NCBI GenBank assembly: GCA_013349405.1
Contig: DUZS01000006.1
Span: forward strand, 1 to 64,000
Direction of reading: 5' to 3'
DNA: 64,000 nt
From: Desulfuromonadales bacterium
GTDB lineage: Bacteria; Desulfobacterota; Desulfuromonadia; Geobacterales; Pseudopelobacteraceae
Shown here: piece after piece, positions 54,168-62,562 of the stretch
Numbering within the stretch: position 1 is the stretch's first letter
Layout: every line of letters starts with the position of its first letter
Program-made: the position numbers and the translations under genes
Notes under the pieces: generated by a model
Seen by the model: only the letters and a program-made list of their open reading frames with translations
Told to the model about the DNA's origin: nothing
Databases searched by the model: none

Positions 54168-56597
54168 TTACATTTTTTTAGCGACCGGTTTTTTCTTCGT
54201 TTTCGACTTCTGCTTCTGTTCGTTCAGCTTATCAGTCATTTCCTGCAGGCGGTCATCCACCAGTTGGTAAAGAGAACCTTTCGGGAACTCGCCGTTTTTA
54301 CCGCGCTGCCCCGCCTTGACACCGGTGAGGATTTCGATCCCCTGCTCAATTGTTTCCACACTCCACACATGAAATTGTCCGGCAGTGACCGCCTCTATGA
54401 TATCATTATTCAGCATGAGGTGGCGTTCGTTTGCTTTTGGTATCATAACGCCTTGTTTTCCGGTCAGACCCTGCGACCGGCAGACTTCAAAGAATCCCTC
54501 GATTTTATGATTTACGCCGCCAATCGCCTGAATTTTACCACGCTGATTGACACTTCCGGTCACCGCAATCCCCTGCTTGATGGCGACTCCCGACAATGCC
54601 GACAGGAGCGCATAGAGTTCAGTAGACGAGGCGCTGTCACCTTCAATGCCGTTATAGGACTGCTCGAAACAGATCGACGCTGACAGTGACAGCGATCGCT
54701 CCGATGCGAAGGTTCCTCCGAGGTATCCGGTCAGGATCAGCACACCCTTGTCATGAATCGGGCCGGAAAGTTTGACCTCTCGTTCGATGTTGACCATGCC
54801 GTCCTGCCCGGTGTAGACAGATGCGGTAATCCGGGTCGGGCGACCGAAGGTGTGATCACCGAGGCCGATAACCGACAGCCCGTTGATCTGCCCGACAACG
54901 GCACCGGAAGTGTCAACCATGATAATGCCGTCATCGTACATCTCCTGCATCCGTTCTTCTATCCGGTTTACCCGGTAAAGATTCTCTTCTGCCGCTGCAC
55001 GAACGTCATCACCGCTGATTATGGTACATCCGGCTTTTGTGGCCCAGAAGCTGGTTTCACGGATAAAGTCAGCAATTTCCATGAACTGTGATGACAGTTT
55101 TGCCTGGTCGTCAGCCATGCGCGCGGTGTGTTCCAGCAGGGCTGCAACGCCGCTTTTATGGAAGGGCAGTAATCCTTCGGAGCGGCAATGACTGGCAACG
55201 AACAGGGAATAGTCGTGGATTATTTCAGGGGTTCTTGCTACGCGGCTGTCAAATTCAGCTTTTACTTTGAAAAATTTACGATAATCGGGGTCAAGATGAA
55301 AAAGCAGGTAATAGATCCAGGGAGTGCCGATCAGCACTATTTTAGCGCGCATTTGCACCGGTTCCGGCTTGAGCGAAACCATCGTCATGAACCGGTACTG
55401 CTCAAGCACATCTTCGATTCTGATCTCATTATTCCGAATACAGCGCTTCAGGGAATCCCACACAAACGGGTTTATCAACACTTCGCGAGCGTTGATCACC
55501 AGGTAGCCGCCGTTGGCGCGATGCAGTGCGCCTGAGCGGATCATGGTGAAATCGGTTACCGCGACACCGCCGTACTGCATGACATGCTCTATCCGTCCGA
55601 ACAGGTTATTATACGTCGGGTTGGATTCAAACACCACCGGCGCCCCGTCACAGTTCTTGTTATCCACCAGAACATTCACCTGATAGCGGTCAAAGGTCGG
55701 TTCCTGGCGCGGCATCTTGATGCCGGGAATCTGCGGTTGTGTTGACTGTGGCTTGAAATCCTCAAGGGTGTTGAGAATGTCCTCCTGGACAGAGTCGAGA
55801 TACGCGAGAACCTTTGCAAGATCAGAGTATTTTTCTCTCAGCGGATCAAGACGATGCCCCAGGCACGACATACCCAGATCCCGATCGGCCTGAGCCAGAG
55901 CCTCTTTCGTGCTCTTCTCCTGTTCACGCACCTGACGGAGGACGTCGTTCAGTTTATCAGTCAACTCCTTGCCCTGCTTTTCGAGTTTCAGACGTTTTTT
56001 TTCATTGAGGGCGTCATATTCCTCCTGGGTATAATTGCGTCCCGCTTTTTGGGGTACAATCACCAGTCCCGAGACGGTGCGCTGCAATGAAAACCCCAGC
56101 TTCCCGGACACTCTTTCCAGCTCCTGAAAAAGGTCATTTGAAGCGGATTGGTAATTTTCAAGGAGTTCTGACCGCCTGTTTTCATACTCGCTGCTTTCGA
56201 GTGCTTTCGGGATATCCTTGCGGAACGCCTCGATCAGCTCCTTCATGTCAGCCGACAGTTCGCTCCCCATTCCGGCGGGAAGATCGAGCGAGATAGCTGA
56301 ATCAGAATCCTTAAAATTATTGACATACACCCAGTCGTGCGGCTGCGGCTCGCTTTTCGCTCGCTTGCTGAGGATACTGGCGATGGTGGATGTTTTACCG
56401 GTCCCCGTTTCACCGGAAATGTAGAGATTGAAGCCGGGACCATCGACTCCAAGGCCGAATTCAATTGAACGGAGCGCCCGCTTCTGGCCAATGGCATCAT
56501 TAAACTCGGGGAGCTCTGCGGTCGTTTCAAAGCCGAGGAGTTCCGGGTCGCAATTCCAGCGAAGTTTACCAGCAGGTATGAGGCAGCGGTCAGACAT
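54168..56597 (-). CDS. Lon-family ATP-dependent protease (LonB/YcbZ-like)
   Basis: 809 residues. AAA+ region with Walker A GETGTGKTS (about residues 61-69) interrupted by a long coiled-coil insert (about 130-270: LLENYQSASNDLF, KKRLKLEKQGKELTDKLN), later TDFTMIRSGALHRANGGYLV. The C-terminal protease domain has the Ser-Lys dyad: Ser in GIEGDSASSTEL (about 676) and Lys in RGKIQAIGGVNHKI. It ends with a Lys-rich tail. This architecture fits the soluble LonB/YcbZ group rather than classic Lon. Role: regulated protein degradation. Confidence 0.88.
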   Translation of the reverse strand: MSDRCLIPAGKLRWNCDPELLGFETTAELPEFNDAIGQKRALRSIEFGLGVDGPGFNLYISGETGTGKTSTIASILSKRAKSEPQPHDWVYVNNFKDSDSAISLDLPAGMGSELSADMKELIEAFRKDIPKALESSEYENRRSELLENYQSASNDLFQELERVSGKLGFSLQRTVSGLVIVPQKAGRNYTQEEYDALNEKKRLKLEKQGKELTDKLNDVLRQVREQEKSTKEALAQADRDLGMSCLGHRLDPLREKYSDLAKVLAYLDSVQEDILNTLEDFKPQSTQPQIPGIKMPRQEPTFDRYQVNVLVDNKNCDGAPVVFESNPTYNNLFGRIEHVMQYGGVAVTDFTMIRSGALHRANGGYLVINAREVLINPFVWDSLKRCIRNNEIRIEDVLEQYRFMTMVSLKPEPVQMRAKIVLIGTPWIYYLLFHLDPDYRKFFKVKAEFDSRVARTPEIIHDYSLFVASHCRSEGLLPFHKSGVAALLEHTARMADDQAKLSSQFMEIADFIRETSFWATKAGCTIISGDDVRAAAEENLYRVNRIEERMQEMYDDGIIMVDTSGAVVGQINGLSVIGLGDHTFGRPTRITASVYTGQDGMVNIEREVKLSGPIHDKGVLILTGYLGGTFASERSLSLSASICFEQSYNGIEGDSASSTELYALLSALSGVAIKQGIAVTGSVNQRGKIQAIGGVNHKIEGFFEVCRSQGLTGKQGVMIPKANERHLMLNNDIIEAVTAGQFHVWSVETIEQGIEILTGVKAGQRGKNGEFPKGSLYQLVDDRLQEMTDKLNEQKQKSKTKKKPVAKKM

Positions 56598-56648
56598 GTG
56601 AATCTCCTTTGAGCAAATTCGGCATTGTGTAAAGCGGCTGCAGATATG

Positions 56649-57425
56649 TCAAGTTGAAAGCGAGTCAAGTGCCCGGGATACCGCTTCACGAATATCAGGC
56701 CGCTCCGGCAGGGTCGCAGCCAGCTTCGGTATGTAGCCCCGTTCGAGGAGTATCTTCCGGGAGGTGGCAGAGGTGAGATCGTAGACCCATGAAATCTGCA
56801 GCAGCTTGAAATCATTGACACAATTGGCGGTGTCGAGACGAACGACCGCCCCGGAGTTCAACGCAACGATGCAGCTGTCGGAAACTATTCCGGGAAGGTC
56901 GGCAAGCCCGAGAGTTGCAGCAGTGGCGCGTTCCTCCGGCGGTTGTGCGAGCAGCTCGACAAAAACCCGCCAGATATCAAGCTTGTCGGCATCACGAATC
57001 AGGTTGATAAAGCGTCTGGTCGGAGATTTAATCGTGGCAGGAGGCTCCAGCATGTTATGAAACCGTACCGCCTCCTCGATCAGGAGCTGTTCGGACCGGT
57101 CTATTCCCGCCAGAATATGTTCGTCCCGCATGACATCAATAGCCAGACGGGCATGGTTGTCTGATTCACTGTCGCGGAAGGTGCGCCAGCGTCGATACTG
57201 CGGGAAGCGTCCGACATCATGCAGCAGCGCAACGGCGGAAGCCAGGTACGATTCGTTTTCTGAGAGATTTTCGCCGGCGGAGAGCTGTGCCATCGCCTCG
57301 CAGACTTTCCGCGTATGCTCGATTTTGAGCCGGATATTTTTTACACCTTCATCGTCGGTTGCCAGAAACGGCTCGACATAGCGGTCGAACCAGGAATTGA
57401 GATAGTTGAGCTGCGCTGTATTCAT
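56649..57425 (-). CDS. HD-domain phosphohydrolase-like protein
   Basis: 258 residues. Metal-site pattern H..HD..D: KIEHTRKV (His about 37), VALLHDVGRFPQY (HD about 74-75), EAVRFHNML, and IRDADKLDIWRV. This indicates a metal-dependent phosphohydrolase of the HD superfamily; the substrate is unknown, nucleotide or signalling phosphodiesters being typical. It is upstream of, and divergent from, the ligA remnant; co-transcribed perhaps with the Lon-like gene (gap 51 bases). Confidence 0.82.
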   Translation of the reverse strand: MNTAQLNYLNSWFDRYVEPFLATDDEGVKNIRLKIEHTRKVCEAMAQLSAGENLSENESYLASAVALLHDVGRFPQYRRWRTFRDSESDNHARLAIDVMRDEHILAGIDRSEQLLIEEAVRFHNMLEPPATIKSPTRRFINLIRDADKLDIWRVFVELLAQPPEERATAATLGLADLPGIVSDSCIVALNSGAVVRLDTANCVNDFKLLQISWVYDLTSATSRKILLERGYIPKLAATLPERPDIREAVSRALDSLST

Positions 57426-57509
57426 ACCGCGTGTGACCCCGTACCTGTTGAATTTGTCAGCATAATACTGTACCCTGCCGCGAAGTCAACCAATCCCGTG
57501 AGGAAACCG

Positions 57510-57980
57510 ATGCAGCTGTCATTTCTTGATACTGTTGAACACCGACCGCATGCCGAAAACAGGGTTGCAGAGCTCCGTATTCTGCTCGAACATCACAATC
57601 GACGCTTCTATCAATTAGACGCTCCGGAGATACCCGATTCCGAGTATGACGGGCTGTTTCGCGAGTTGACAGCGCTTGAAGAACAGTATCCGGAACTTAT
57701 AACGAAGGATTCTCCCACGCAAAGAGTAGGGGGGGCACCAGTCGCCCGTTTTCGGACGGTAACTCACGGAGTCCCGATGCTCTCGCTGGAAAATGCGCTT
57801 AATGAAGAAGAGATCAAAGCAAAGCTGGATGCCCGGATTAAAAAAGAGCTTGGACTCGCAGAGAACGCCGTGATGTCATACATGTGCGAACCGAAGATGG
57901 ACGGCCTGGCGGTTGAGCTGGTCTATGAGCAGGGGGGCCTGGCTGTTGCATCAACTCATGGTGACGTACACGCAAGTTAA
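57510..57980 (+). pseudogene. ligA: N-terminal fragment of native NAD-dependent DNA ligase
   Basis: 156 residues, ending early. Starts MQLSFLDTVEHRPHAENRVA, then the Ia domain (HHNRRFYQLDAPEIPDSEYD, FRELTALEEQYPEL, SPTQRVGG) and part of the adenylation domain with the AMP-accepting Lys in CEPKMDGLAVEL. Homology stops at ASTHGD, where intact ligases continue with a Gly-rich stretch; three unrelated residues and a stop follow. The ATG at 57510 has a GTGAGG site. The rest of the native gene reappears as a BRCT remnant at 61317-61625, so about 430 residues are missing. The product cannot seal DNA alone. Confidence 0.93.
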
Positions 57981-58127
57981 ACTGCGTTTGTGGCAACTAT
58001 CAAGTGAAAATGAAATGGACAAAGTAAAATAGATATGGTGATCGGATGAATGTTGTCCGAGGGCTGCTGAGAAGTCACGCAGACATAGTTTATTTTAGCA
58101 TAGCGCAAACTAATCTTTGAGGGATCT

Positions 58128-60077
58128 ATGTTATCAGAAGACCAAAAGGCGATATTACATAACTCAGGAATTTATCTCAGCTCTCTCACAGAAGAACAGG
58201 TTGATGCAATTGCTGGACGTCAAATAGATGAAACTGAACTCACAGACGACCAGTTAGTGGAGTTTTTAGAGATAGCCAATGCACTTTATCGTGGTGGTTC
58301 TCAGATTATATCTGATGCGGAATACGATTTTACTTTTCTCACAGATCTTAGGATGCGCAATCCTCATCATCCTTTTCTTGAGAAGGTAGAATCTGAGGCT
58401 GCGTTTATCGGGAAAACCGTCGAATTACCAGCCCGAATGCTATCGACAGAAAAGGCCTATTCTAAAAAGGCTATTGAACAGTGGGGGACTCGAATTAGGA
58501 AAGCGGCTGATAAGGTTAACACGAACTTTGACTCCCTTGAATTTCGAGTAACCCCGAAATTGGACGGTTTTGCAGCATATGACGATGGGGTACGTTTGTA
58601 CACGCGCGGAGACGGGCGCAGAGGCACTGATATCACACGTGTATTTGACAGGGGATTGTCAGTTGCAAATGAGGGGGAACGTGGTCTCGGCGCTGGTGAG
58701 ATTGTTGTAAATAGACGCTACTTCGATGAGAATCTTCAGCAATATTTCGAAAATCCTAGAAACTTTCAAACAAGCGTAATTAAGGAAAAGGAACTTGAAG
58801 AATATGCCGCAAAAGCAATTCAGGACAAGGCTTCTGTTTTTTTTCCTTTTACGTTACTACCCTCTTGGGTAGGGGCCTGGCAGGCACTTATCAGTAATTT
58901 TGAAGCGATCGTCTTGAACGTTAGGTCTTCCGTAGAATACGATGTGGATGGCGTCATAATTGAAATCACGGATAATGATCTGAAAAATGAAATGGGCGCC
59001 ACACGTCACCACCATTCTTGGCAAATTGCATACAAAGAAAACATGGAGGCCGCTCACGTCACGGTAATTGATGTGTTGCCACAAACATCTAGATCGGGGC
59101 GTGTAAATCCTGTAGCAAAAGTTGAGCCTACACGTCTGAGCGGTGCCCTCGTTCAACGCGCAACCGCTCATCATTACAAAATGGTACTTGATAAGGGCAT
59201 AGGGCCAGGTGCGGTTATTGAATTGACGCGCAGTGGAGAGGTGATACCTAAAATTGGAACTGTTATCACTCCTGTCGTGGCCGAACTGCCGAGAGAGTGT
59301 CCCAGTTGCGGCTCAGAAGTTGTATGGGACGGCGATTATCTCTACTGCCCAAACACTATCGGGTGCCCTGCTCAAATTGCCAACACGATGGAACATTTCT
59401 TTAAAATGCTCCGACATGTGGACTTATTTGGAACAGCATCAATTGAAAAAATGTATGCGAATGGGGTTCGTTCAGTAGAGCAAATTTATAAACTCGAAGC
59501 TAGCGACTTTGAAAATATGGGTTTCGGACCAAAACAATCAGAAAATTTAGTGGAACAACTCAACAGAAGTCGTGCTGAGAAGATTGAGGATTGGCGTTTT
59601 TTGGCCGCCTTCGGAGTATTCCGTCTAGGCCCCGGTAACTGTGAAAAACTACTCAGTCACTACCTCCTTGAAGATATTTTCAACCTGAACGAAGATCAGA
59701 TCGTCGGTGTGGAAGGTTTTGCAAAAAAAACTGCCATAATAGCCATAAAAGGTCTGAAAAGCATAAAACCACTTTTTGACGAGTTATACAGCTTGGGGTT
59801 TAACCTAGAGCGTACGCCTCTCGTTGAGCAAATTGACAAACCTTTTAGTCCAATTTCCGGAAAGCAGATTGTTTTTACAGGCTCTATGATCCATGGAAAT
59901 CGTGACGACATGGAAAAGGAAGCAAAACGCTTAGGTGCTAAGGTAGGCAAATCAGTTACCGGGAAAACCGATATCTTGGTCACGGGTGCAAACGTTGGTG
60001 CATCAAAAATGAACGATGCTAAAGTACAGGGAGTTCAGATCCTGTCGGAGAAAGATTATCTTGAACTTATAAAGTAG
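58128..60077 (+). CDS. Complete, divergent NAD-dependent DNA ligase
   Basis: 649 residues. All parts of a functional ligase are visible: Ia domain (ALYRGGSQIISDAEYDFTFL), adenylation site TPKLDGFAAYDDGVRLYTRGDGRRG with the nucleotidyl Lys, OB region (SGRVNPVAKVEP, RSGEVIPKIG), four-Cys zinc finger (CPSCG...CPNTIGCPAQ), helix-hairpin-helix region, and a BRCT domain at the end (ISGKQIVFTGSMIHGNRDDM). It differs greatly from the native N-terminal fragment just upstream and has different base usage, so it was acquired. It presumably now supplies the essential ligase. Start ATG follows GAGGGA. Confidence 0.93.
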   Translation: MLSEDQKAILHNSGIYLSSLTEEQVDAIAGRQIDETELTDDQLVEFLEIANALYRGGSQIISDAEYDFTFLTDLRMRNPHHPFLEKVESEAAFIGKTVELPARMLSTEKAYSKKAIEQWGTRIRKAADKVNTNFDSLEFRVTPKLDGFAAYDDGVRLYTRGDGRRGTDITRVFDRGLSVANEGERGLGAGEIVVNRRYFDENLQQYFENPRNFQTSVIKEKELEEYAAKAIQDKASVFFPFTLLPSWVGAWQALISNFEAIVLNVRSSVEYDVDGVIIEITDNDLKNEMGATRHHHSWQIAYKENMEAAHVTVIDVLPQTSRSGRVNPVAKVEPTRLSGALVQRATAHHYKMVLDKGIGPGAVIELTRSGEVIPKIGTVITPVVAELPRECPSCGSEVVWDGDYLYCPNTIGCPAQIANTMEHFFKMLRHVDLFGTASIEKMYANGVRSVEQIYKLEASDFENMGFGPKQSENLVEQLNRSRAEKIEDWRFLAAFGVFRLGPGNCEKLLSHYLLEDIFNLNEDQIVGVEGFAKKTAIIAIKGLKSIKPLFDELYSLGFNLERTPLVEQIDKPFSPISGKQIVFTGSMIHGNRDDMEKEAKRLGAKVGKSVTGKTDILVTGANVGASKMNDAKVQGVQILSEKDYLELIK

Positions 60078-60350
60078 CAGGCTAAATCGGATAAGTAGTC
60101 TAAACTCGATGCCAGAACTGCATTCCTTAAGCATGATTGCTCCTACCAGAATAACATAACAGAATGAGCTGTACCTCTACCCTCCTTTCAGCTTTTGAAT
60201 TTATCCTCAGGTACGCATGGGCCACAACTCCTCAATAACCACAGATCGCTATCTCCAGTTCCGCCAAAATCTGAAACTCGTGAGATGGATTAATCTGGAA
60301 TACGATAGGCATGGATTCATCATGCCCACGTGTAACAGACGCAACAAATC
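60078..60350. other. Intergenic part of the foreign segment, no supported gene
   Basis: Between the ligase stop and the REP-like hairpin. A possible 65-residue frame (60217-60414) has no ribosome site, odd composition and reads into the hairpin, so it is not called. Nothing else recognised. Confidence 0.4.
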
Positions 60351-60374
60351 GGTGGGCAATATAACTTGCCCACC
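60351..60374 (+). repeat. REP-like hairpin
   Basis: A perfect 9-bp inverted repeat (GGTGGGCAA at 60351-60359, TTGCCCACC at 60366-60374) with a 6-base loop, followed by CTACGATTGGG. This GTGGGCAA-type hairpin resembles dispersed bacterial palindromes. It sits just beyond the ccdB end and could stop that transcript. Confidence 0.55.
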
Positions 60375-60416
60375 CTACGATTGGGAATGCTATTGGTGTG
60401 GTCAACAGGAATAATT

Positions 60417-60731
60417 TCAGATCCCGGTAATCAGAAAATCAATGGCAGCGACGATCTCATTGCGGTATTGTTTGAGAGAACATACTTGTTTGCCAATATT
60501 TTTGACTGAAACCCCGGCAATTTCGGCAGTGGACATGATGACCTTATTTTTTCCGACATCGAATGTTGGATTCAGATGCCGCCCCGGTGTTGCCATGGTT
60601 CCTGAAGCTACCAGAGGAACGACCACCCTGGTGGTAAGGGTATCAAGCAGATCGGTCTGAACATCAAGAAGATACGGTGTTGTTTTTCGTGATGCCAGGT
60701 TCGGGTTTTCGTACACGTCGAATTGTGCCAT
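60417..60731 (-). CDS. ccdB: CcdB-family toxin
   Basis: 104 residues. Family hallmarks: MAQFDVYENP, LLDVQTDLLDTLTTRVVVPLV, a P.F.V segment and the C-terminal FLITGI in place of the typical WGI-like ending. CcdB poisons DNA gyrase, and loss of its antitoxin is lethal. Its first base overlaps the last base of ccdA, so they are one operon. It lies within the foreign segment that displaced native ligA, so it may act to keep that segment in the chromosome. Confidence 0.9.
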   Translation of the reverse strand: MAQFDVYENPNLASRKTTPYLLDVQTDLLDTLTTRVVVPLVASGTMATPGRHLNPTFDVGKNKVIMSTAEIAGVSVKNIGKQVCSLKQYRNEIVAAIDFLITGI

Positions 60732-60982
60732 CAGAAACTCCTCAAGCCGTCGCTGAATACGCCATTTTTCTCAATTCTGGCATTGTATTCTTTTATAGCG
60801 GTGGCATTTTCCGTGAGCCAGGCTTCGCGTTCTTCGTGCCGTAAAATTTCGGTGAGCCGTTCTTCAAGTGTTCGGGAAAGGTTGATTTTGCGGGCACGAG
60901 CACGGCGCAACAGATCGCTGTTGATGCTCAGGTTGGTGGATTTTTTCTGTAGGGTTGGTTGTTGTAATGCGGCGGATGGCAT
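60731..60982 (-). CDS. ccdA: CcdA-family antitoxin
   Basis: 83 residues. N-terminal ribbon-helix-helix region (KKSTNLSINSDLLRRARARKINLSRTLEERL) for DNA binding and a C-terminal CcdB-neutralising segment (REAWLTENATAIKEYNARIEKNGVFSDGLRSF) match CcdA. AAGGAG precedes the ATG. A TATGCGCATA palindrome and repeated GCGC motifs upstream suit autoregulation. Coupled to ccdB by a one-base overlap. Confidence 0.92.
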   Translation of the reverse strand: MPSAALQQPTLQKKSTNLSINSDLLRRARARKINLSRTLEERLTEILRHEEREAWLTENATAIKEYNARIEKNGVFSDGLRSF

Positions 60983-61005
60983 ACGCGCTCCTTATGTATA
61001 AATTT

Positions 61006-61015
61006 TATGCGCATA
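61006..61015 (-). promoter_or_regulatory. Palindromic operator candidate for ccdAB
   Basis: TATGCGCATA, a perfect 10-base palindrome about 24 bases upstream of the ccdA start, with a second GCGC-containing ATGCGCGGTA element close by and a TTTATA -10-like sequence between it and the ribosome site. It is a plausible binding site for CcdA/CcdB autorepression. Confidence 0.45.
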
Positions 61016-61156
61016 GAGTACCGCGCATGAATCAGAATGTAAACGATAAATACCGGACTCCACATCGTTTGGTAGATCAAAAGATAGAAGATTGCGGGGG
61101 TATATTTCCTTCAGTCCGTCAAATAATCGTATGCGAGATGTCTGTAGAGGTTACCC

Positions 61157-61324
61157 ATGATCCGAATCATCCTTCTATTCTCCTTTCTCATAGCACTTTC
61201 AGTACCAGCCATCGCCAAAGACGAACGAGGCATCACTATCAGGCCAATCGCCCCCACCGGTGAAAAAGTCAAAGGTGAACAGTGGCTCCTGACCATAGGA
61301 ATCGACTCATACCTCTTTCAGTAA
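61157..61324 (+). pseudogene. Truncated exported caspase-like protein
   Basis: 55 residues: signal peptide (MIRIILLFSFLIALSVPAIA) followed by KDERGITIRPIAPTGEKVKG, then EQWLLTIGIDSY, which is the start of a caspase-like (peptidase C14) fold seen in exported proteins that often also carry SUMF1 domains. Homology ends at Tyr of IGIDSY, exactly where the ligA remnant resumes in another frame; the frame then stops (LFQ). No catalytic His-Cys pair remains, so it is a broken gene created by the right junction. Confidence 0.75.
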
Positions 61325-61625
61325 CCCGCATAATCAGGCAGTTATTAAGCAGCTGCGAGAATATGAGGTGGACCCTGCAGCCGTTGTCAAGACAGTTGGC
61401 GGTCGTTTAAGCGGACGAAATTTTGTTTTTACCGGTACCTTAACCCGCTTTACCCGCGATTTTGCCAGAAAAGAGGTGGAGGATCAGGGGGGAAATGTGG
61501 TAGGATCGATTTCCCGGACAACGGATTATGTTGTGGCAGGAGAAGAGGCGGGCAGCAAGCTGCTTAAAGCCCGTGAACTGGGTATTGCCGTTCTCGGTGA
61601 AGATGAATTTCTCAAGCTGCTGTAA
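61317..61625 (+). pseudogene. ligA: BRCT-end fragment of native NAD-dependent DNA ligase
   Basis: The frame FSNPHNQAVIKQLREYEVDP continues into GGRLSGRNFVFTGTLTRFTR, then ISRTTDYVVAGEEAGSKLLK and ELGIAVLGEDEFLKLL before the stop, which is the linker and BRCT domain of the native ligase. It has no start of its own at a supported site. Together with 57510-57980 it marks the ends of one gene whose centre was lost. The next gene (HDOD) starts 23 bases after the stop. Confidence 0.93.
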
Positions 61626-61648
61626 CTGCACTGACGAGAGGATCAATC

Positions 61649-62548
61649 GTGGAAAAAGTAGCAATGATGATAAAAGCCCGCAGGCTTTTCAAGGATACCA
61701 CTGATCTGCCGACCCTCCCTGCCATTGTATCCAAAGTGGTCTCAATGCTGGATGACCCGGAGGCCAGTCCGGATGATATTGCCGACCTGATGCTGTCCGA
61801 TCAGGTGCTTGCTGCCAGAGTAATCAGGGTTGTCAACTCGCCGCTGTATCGCACCAGCAGTGCCATTATGTCGGTCAAACGAGCGCTGATATTCCTCGGT
61901 TTTAAAAGTGTCCGTGAAATGATTCTTACCAGTTATTTTGTGGATGGCTTTAAGAATAAGAATCAACCGTTTGACATGAAGATGTTTTGGATTAACTCTT
62001 TCAGTGCCGGGGCCATTTCCCGCCATATTGCCGATCAGGTTGATTACCCTGATATTGAAAAGGCCTATCTTGTCGGCATTCTTCACGATATTGGCAAGGT
62101 CTTTCTGGGACATTACTTCAAGGACGAATATGGGCAGATGCTGACCAGTATCAAAAATACAAGCTTCACAACCTATGAAGCTGAATATGAATTTTTCGGC
62201 ACGACTCATTGTGAAGTCGGTCTCTGCCTGGCACAGCGCTGGAATTTCCCGTCGGTGTACAGTGATATTATCTCCTATCATCACGCTCCTGAAATGGCCA
62301 CCGAGGACCCGTTGTTGACGTCAATTGTCGCGCTTGCCGACTTCTACTGCCTGTCGCATGTCTCTTCAGGCTGTTTTGCCCAGGCGAGTATTCCGGGCCT
62401 TGCTGAGGAAAATGCCTGGAAAATTTTTACACAACTTGTCCCAAAACCGCCTGCTTCGAGTCTGGAACATTTCCTCTCTTATCTGGACGAAGAGTACGAA
62501 GTGATAAGCCGGGAAGTTGACCTGTTGTTTAATACCATGACCACCTAG
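61649..62548 (+). CDS. HDOD-domain protein
   Basis: 299 residues. HDOD fold: TDLPTLPAIVSKVVSMLDDP, LMLSDQVLAARVIRVVNSPLY, IMSVKRALIFLGFKSVREM and LVGILHDIGKVFLGHYF, with a second helical part (YHHAPEMATEDPLL). It is likely a signalling domain without catalysis. The start is a GTG with AGAGG seven bases upstream. Followed by DUF1847 with a 14-base gap, so they may share a message. It lies just behind the ligA BRCT remnant and would originally have been the gene after ligA. Confidence 0.88.
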   Translation: MEKVAMMIKARRLFKDTTDLPTLPAIVSKVVSMLDDPEASPDDIADLMLSDQVLAARVIRVVNSPLYRTSSAIMSVKRALIFLGFKSVREMILTSYFVDGFKNKNQPFDMKMFWINSFSAGAISRHIADQVDYPDIEKAYLVGILHDIGKVFLGHYFKDEYGQMLTSIKNTSFTTYEAEYEFFGTTHCEVGLCLAQRWNFPSVYSDIISYHHAPEMATEDPLLTSIVALADFYCLSHVSSGCFAQASIPGLAEENAWKIFTQLVPKPPASSLEHFLSYLDEEYEVISREVDLLFNTMTT

Positions 62549-62562
62549 GGGGAGGCGCACGC

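Larger units (their letters stand above)
57965..61316. mobile_element. Foreign segment displacing the middle of native ligA
   Basis: About 3.35 kb lying between the two ligA remnants. It carries a complete divergent DNA ligase gene, a REP-like hairpin, a ccdAB pair on the minus strand and the 5' end of a caspase-like gene cut off at the right junction. The sequence is visibly AT-richer than the flanks. No integrase, transposase or target duplication was found, so the mechanism is undetermined; recombination with loss of native DNA is the simplest reading. Boundaries are accurate to roughly 10 bases, judged from where ligase homology ends. Confidence 0.8.

Noticed and set aside
60217-60414. 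65-residue open frame
   Set aside because: No ribosome site, unusual composition, and its 3' part is the REP-like hairpin.
57950-61310. 10-base imperfect direct repeat (ATC[A/G]ACTCAT) at 57950-57959 and 61301-61310 flanking the foreign segment
   Set aside because: The right copy codes the conserved IGIDSY of the caspase-like fragment and does not lie at the ligA junction, so a target-site duplication is unlikely.
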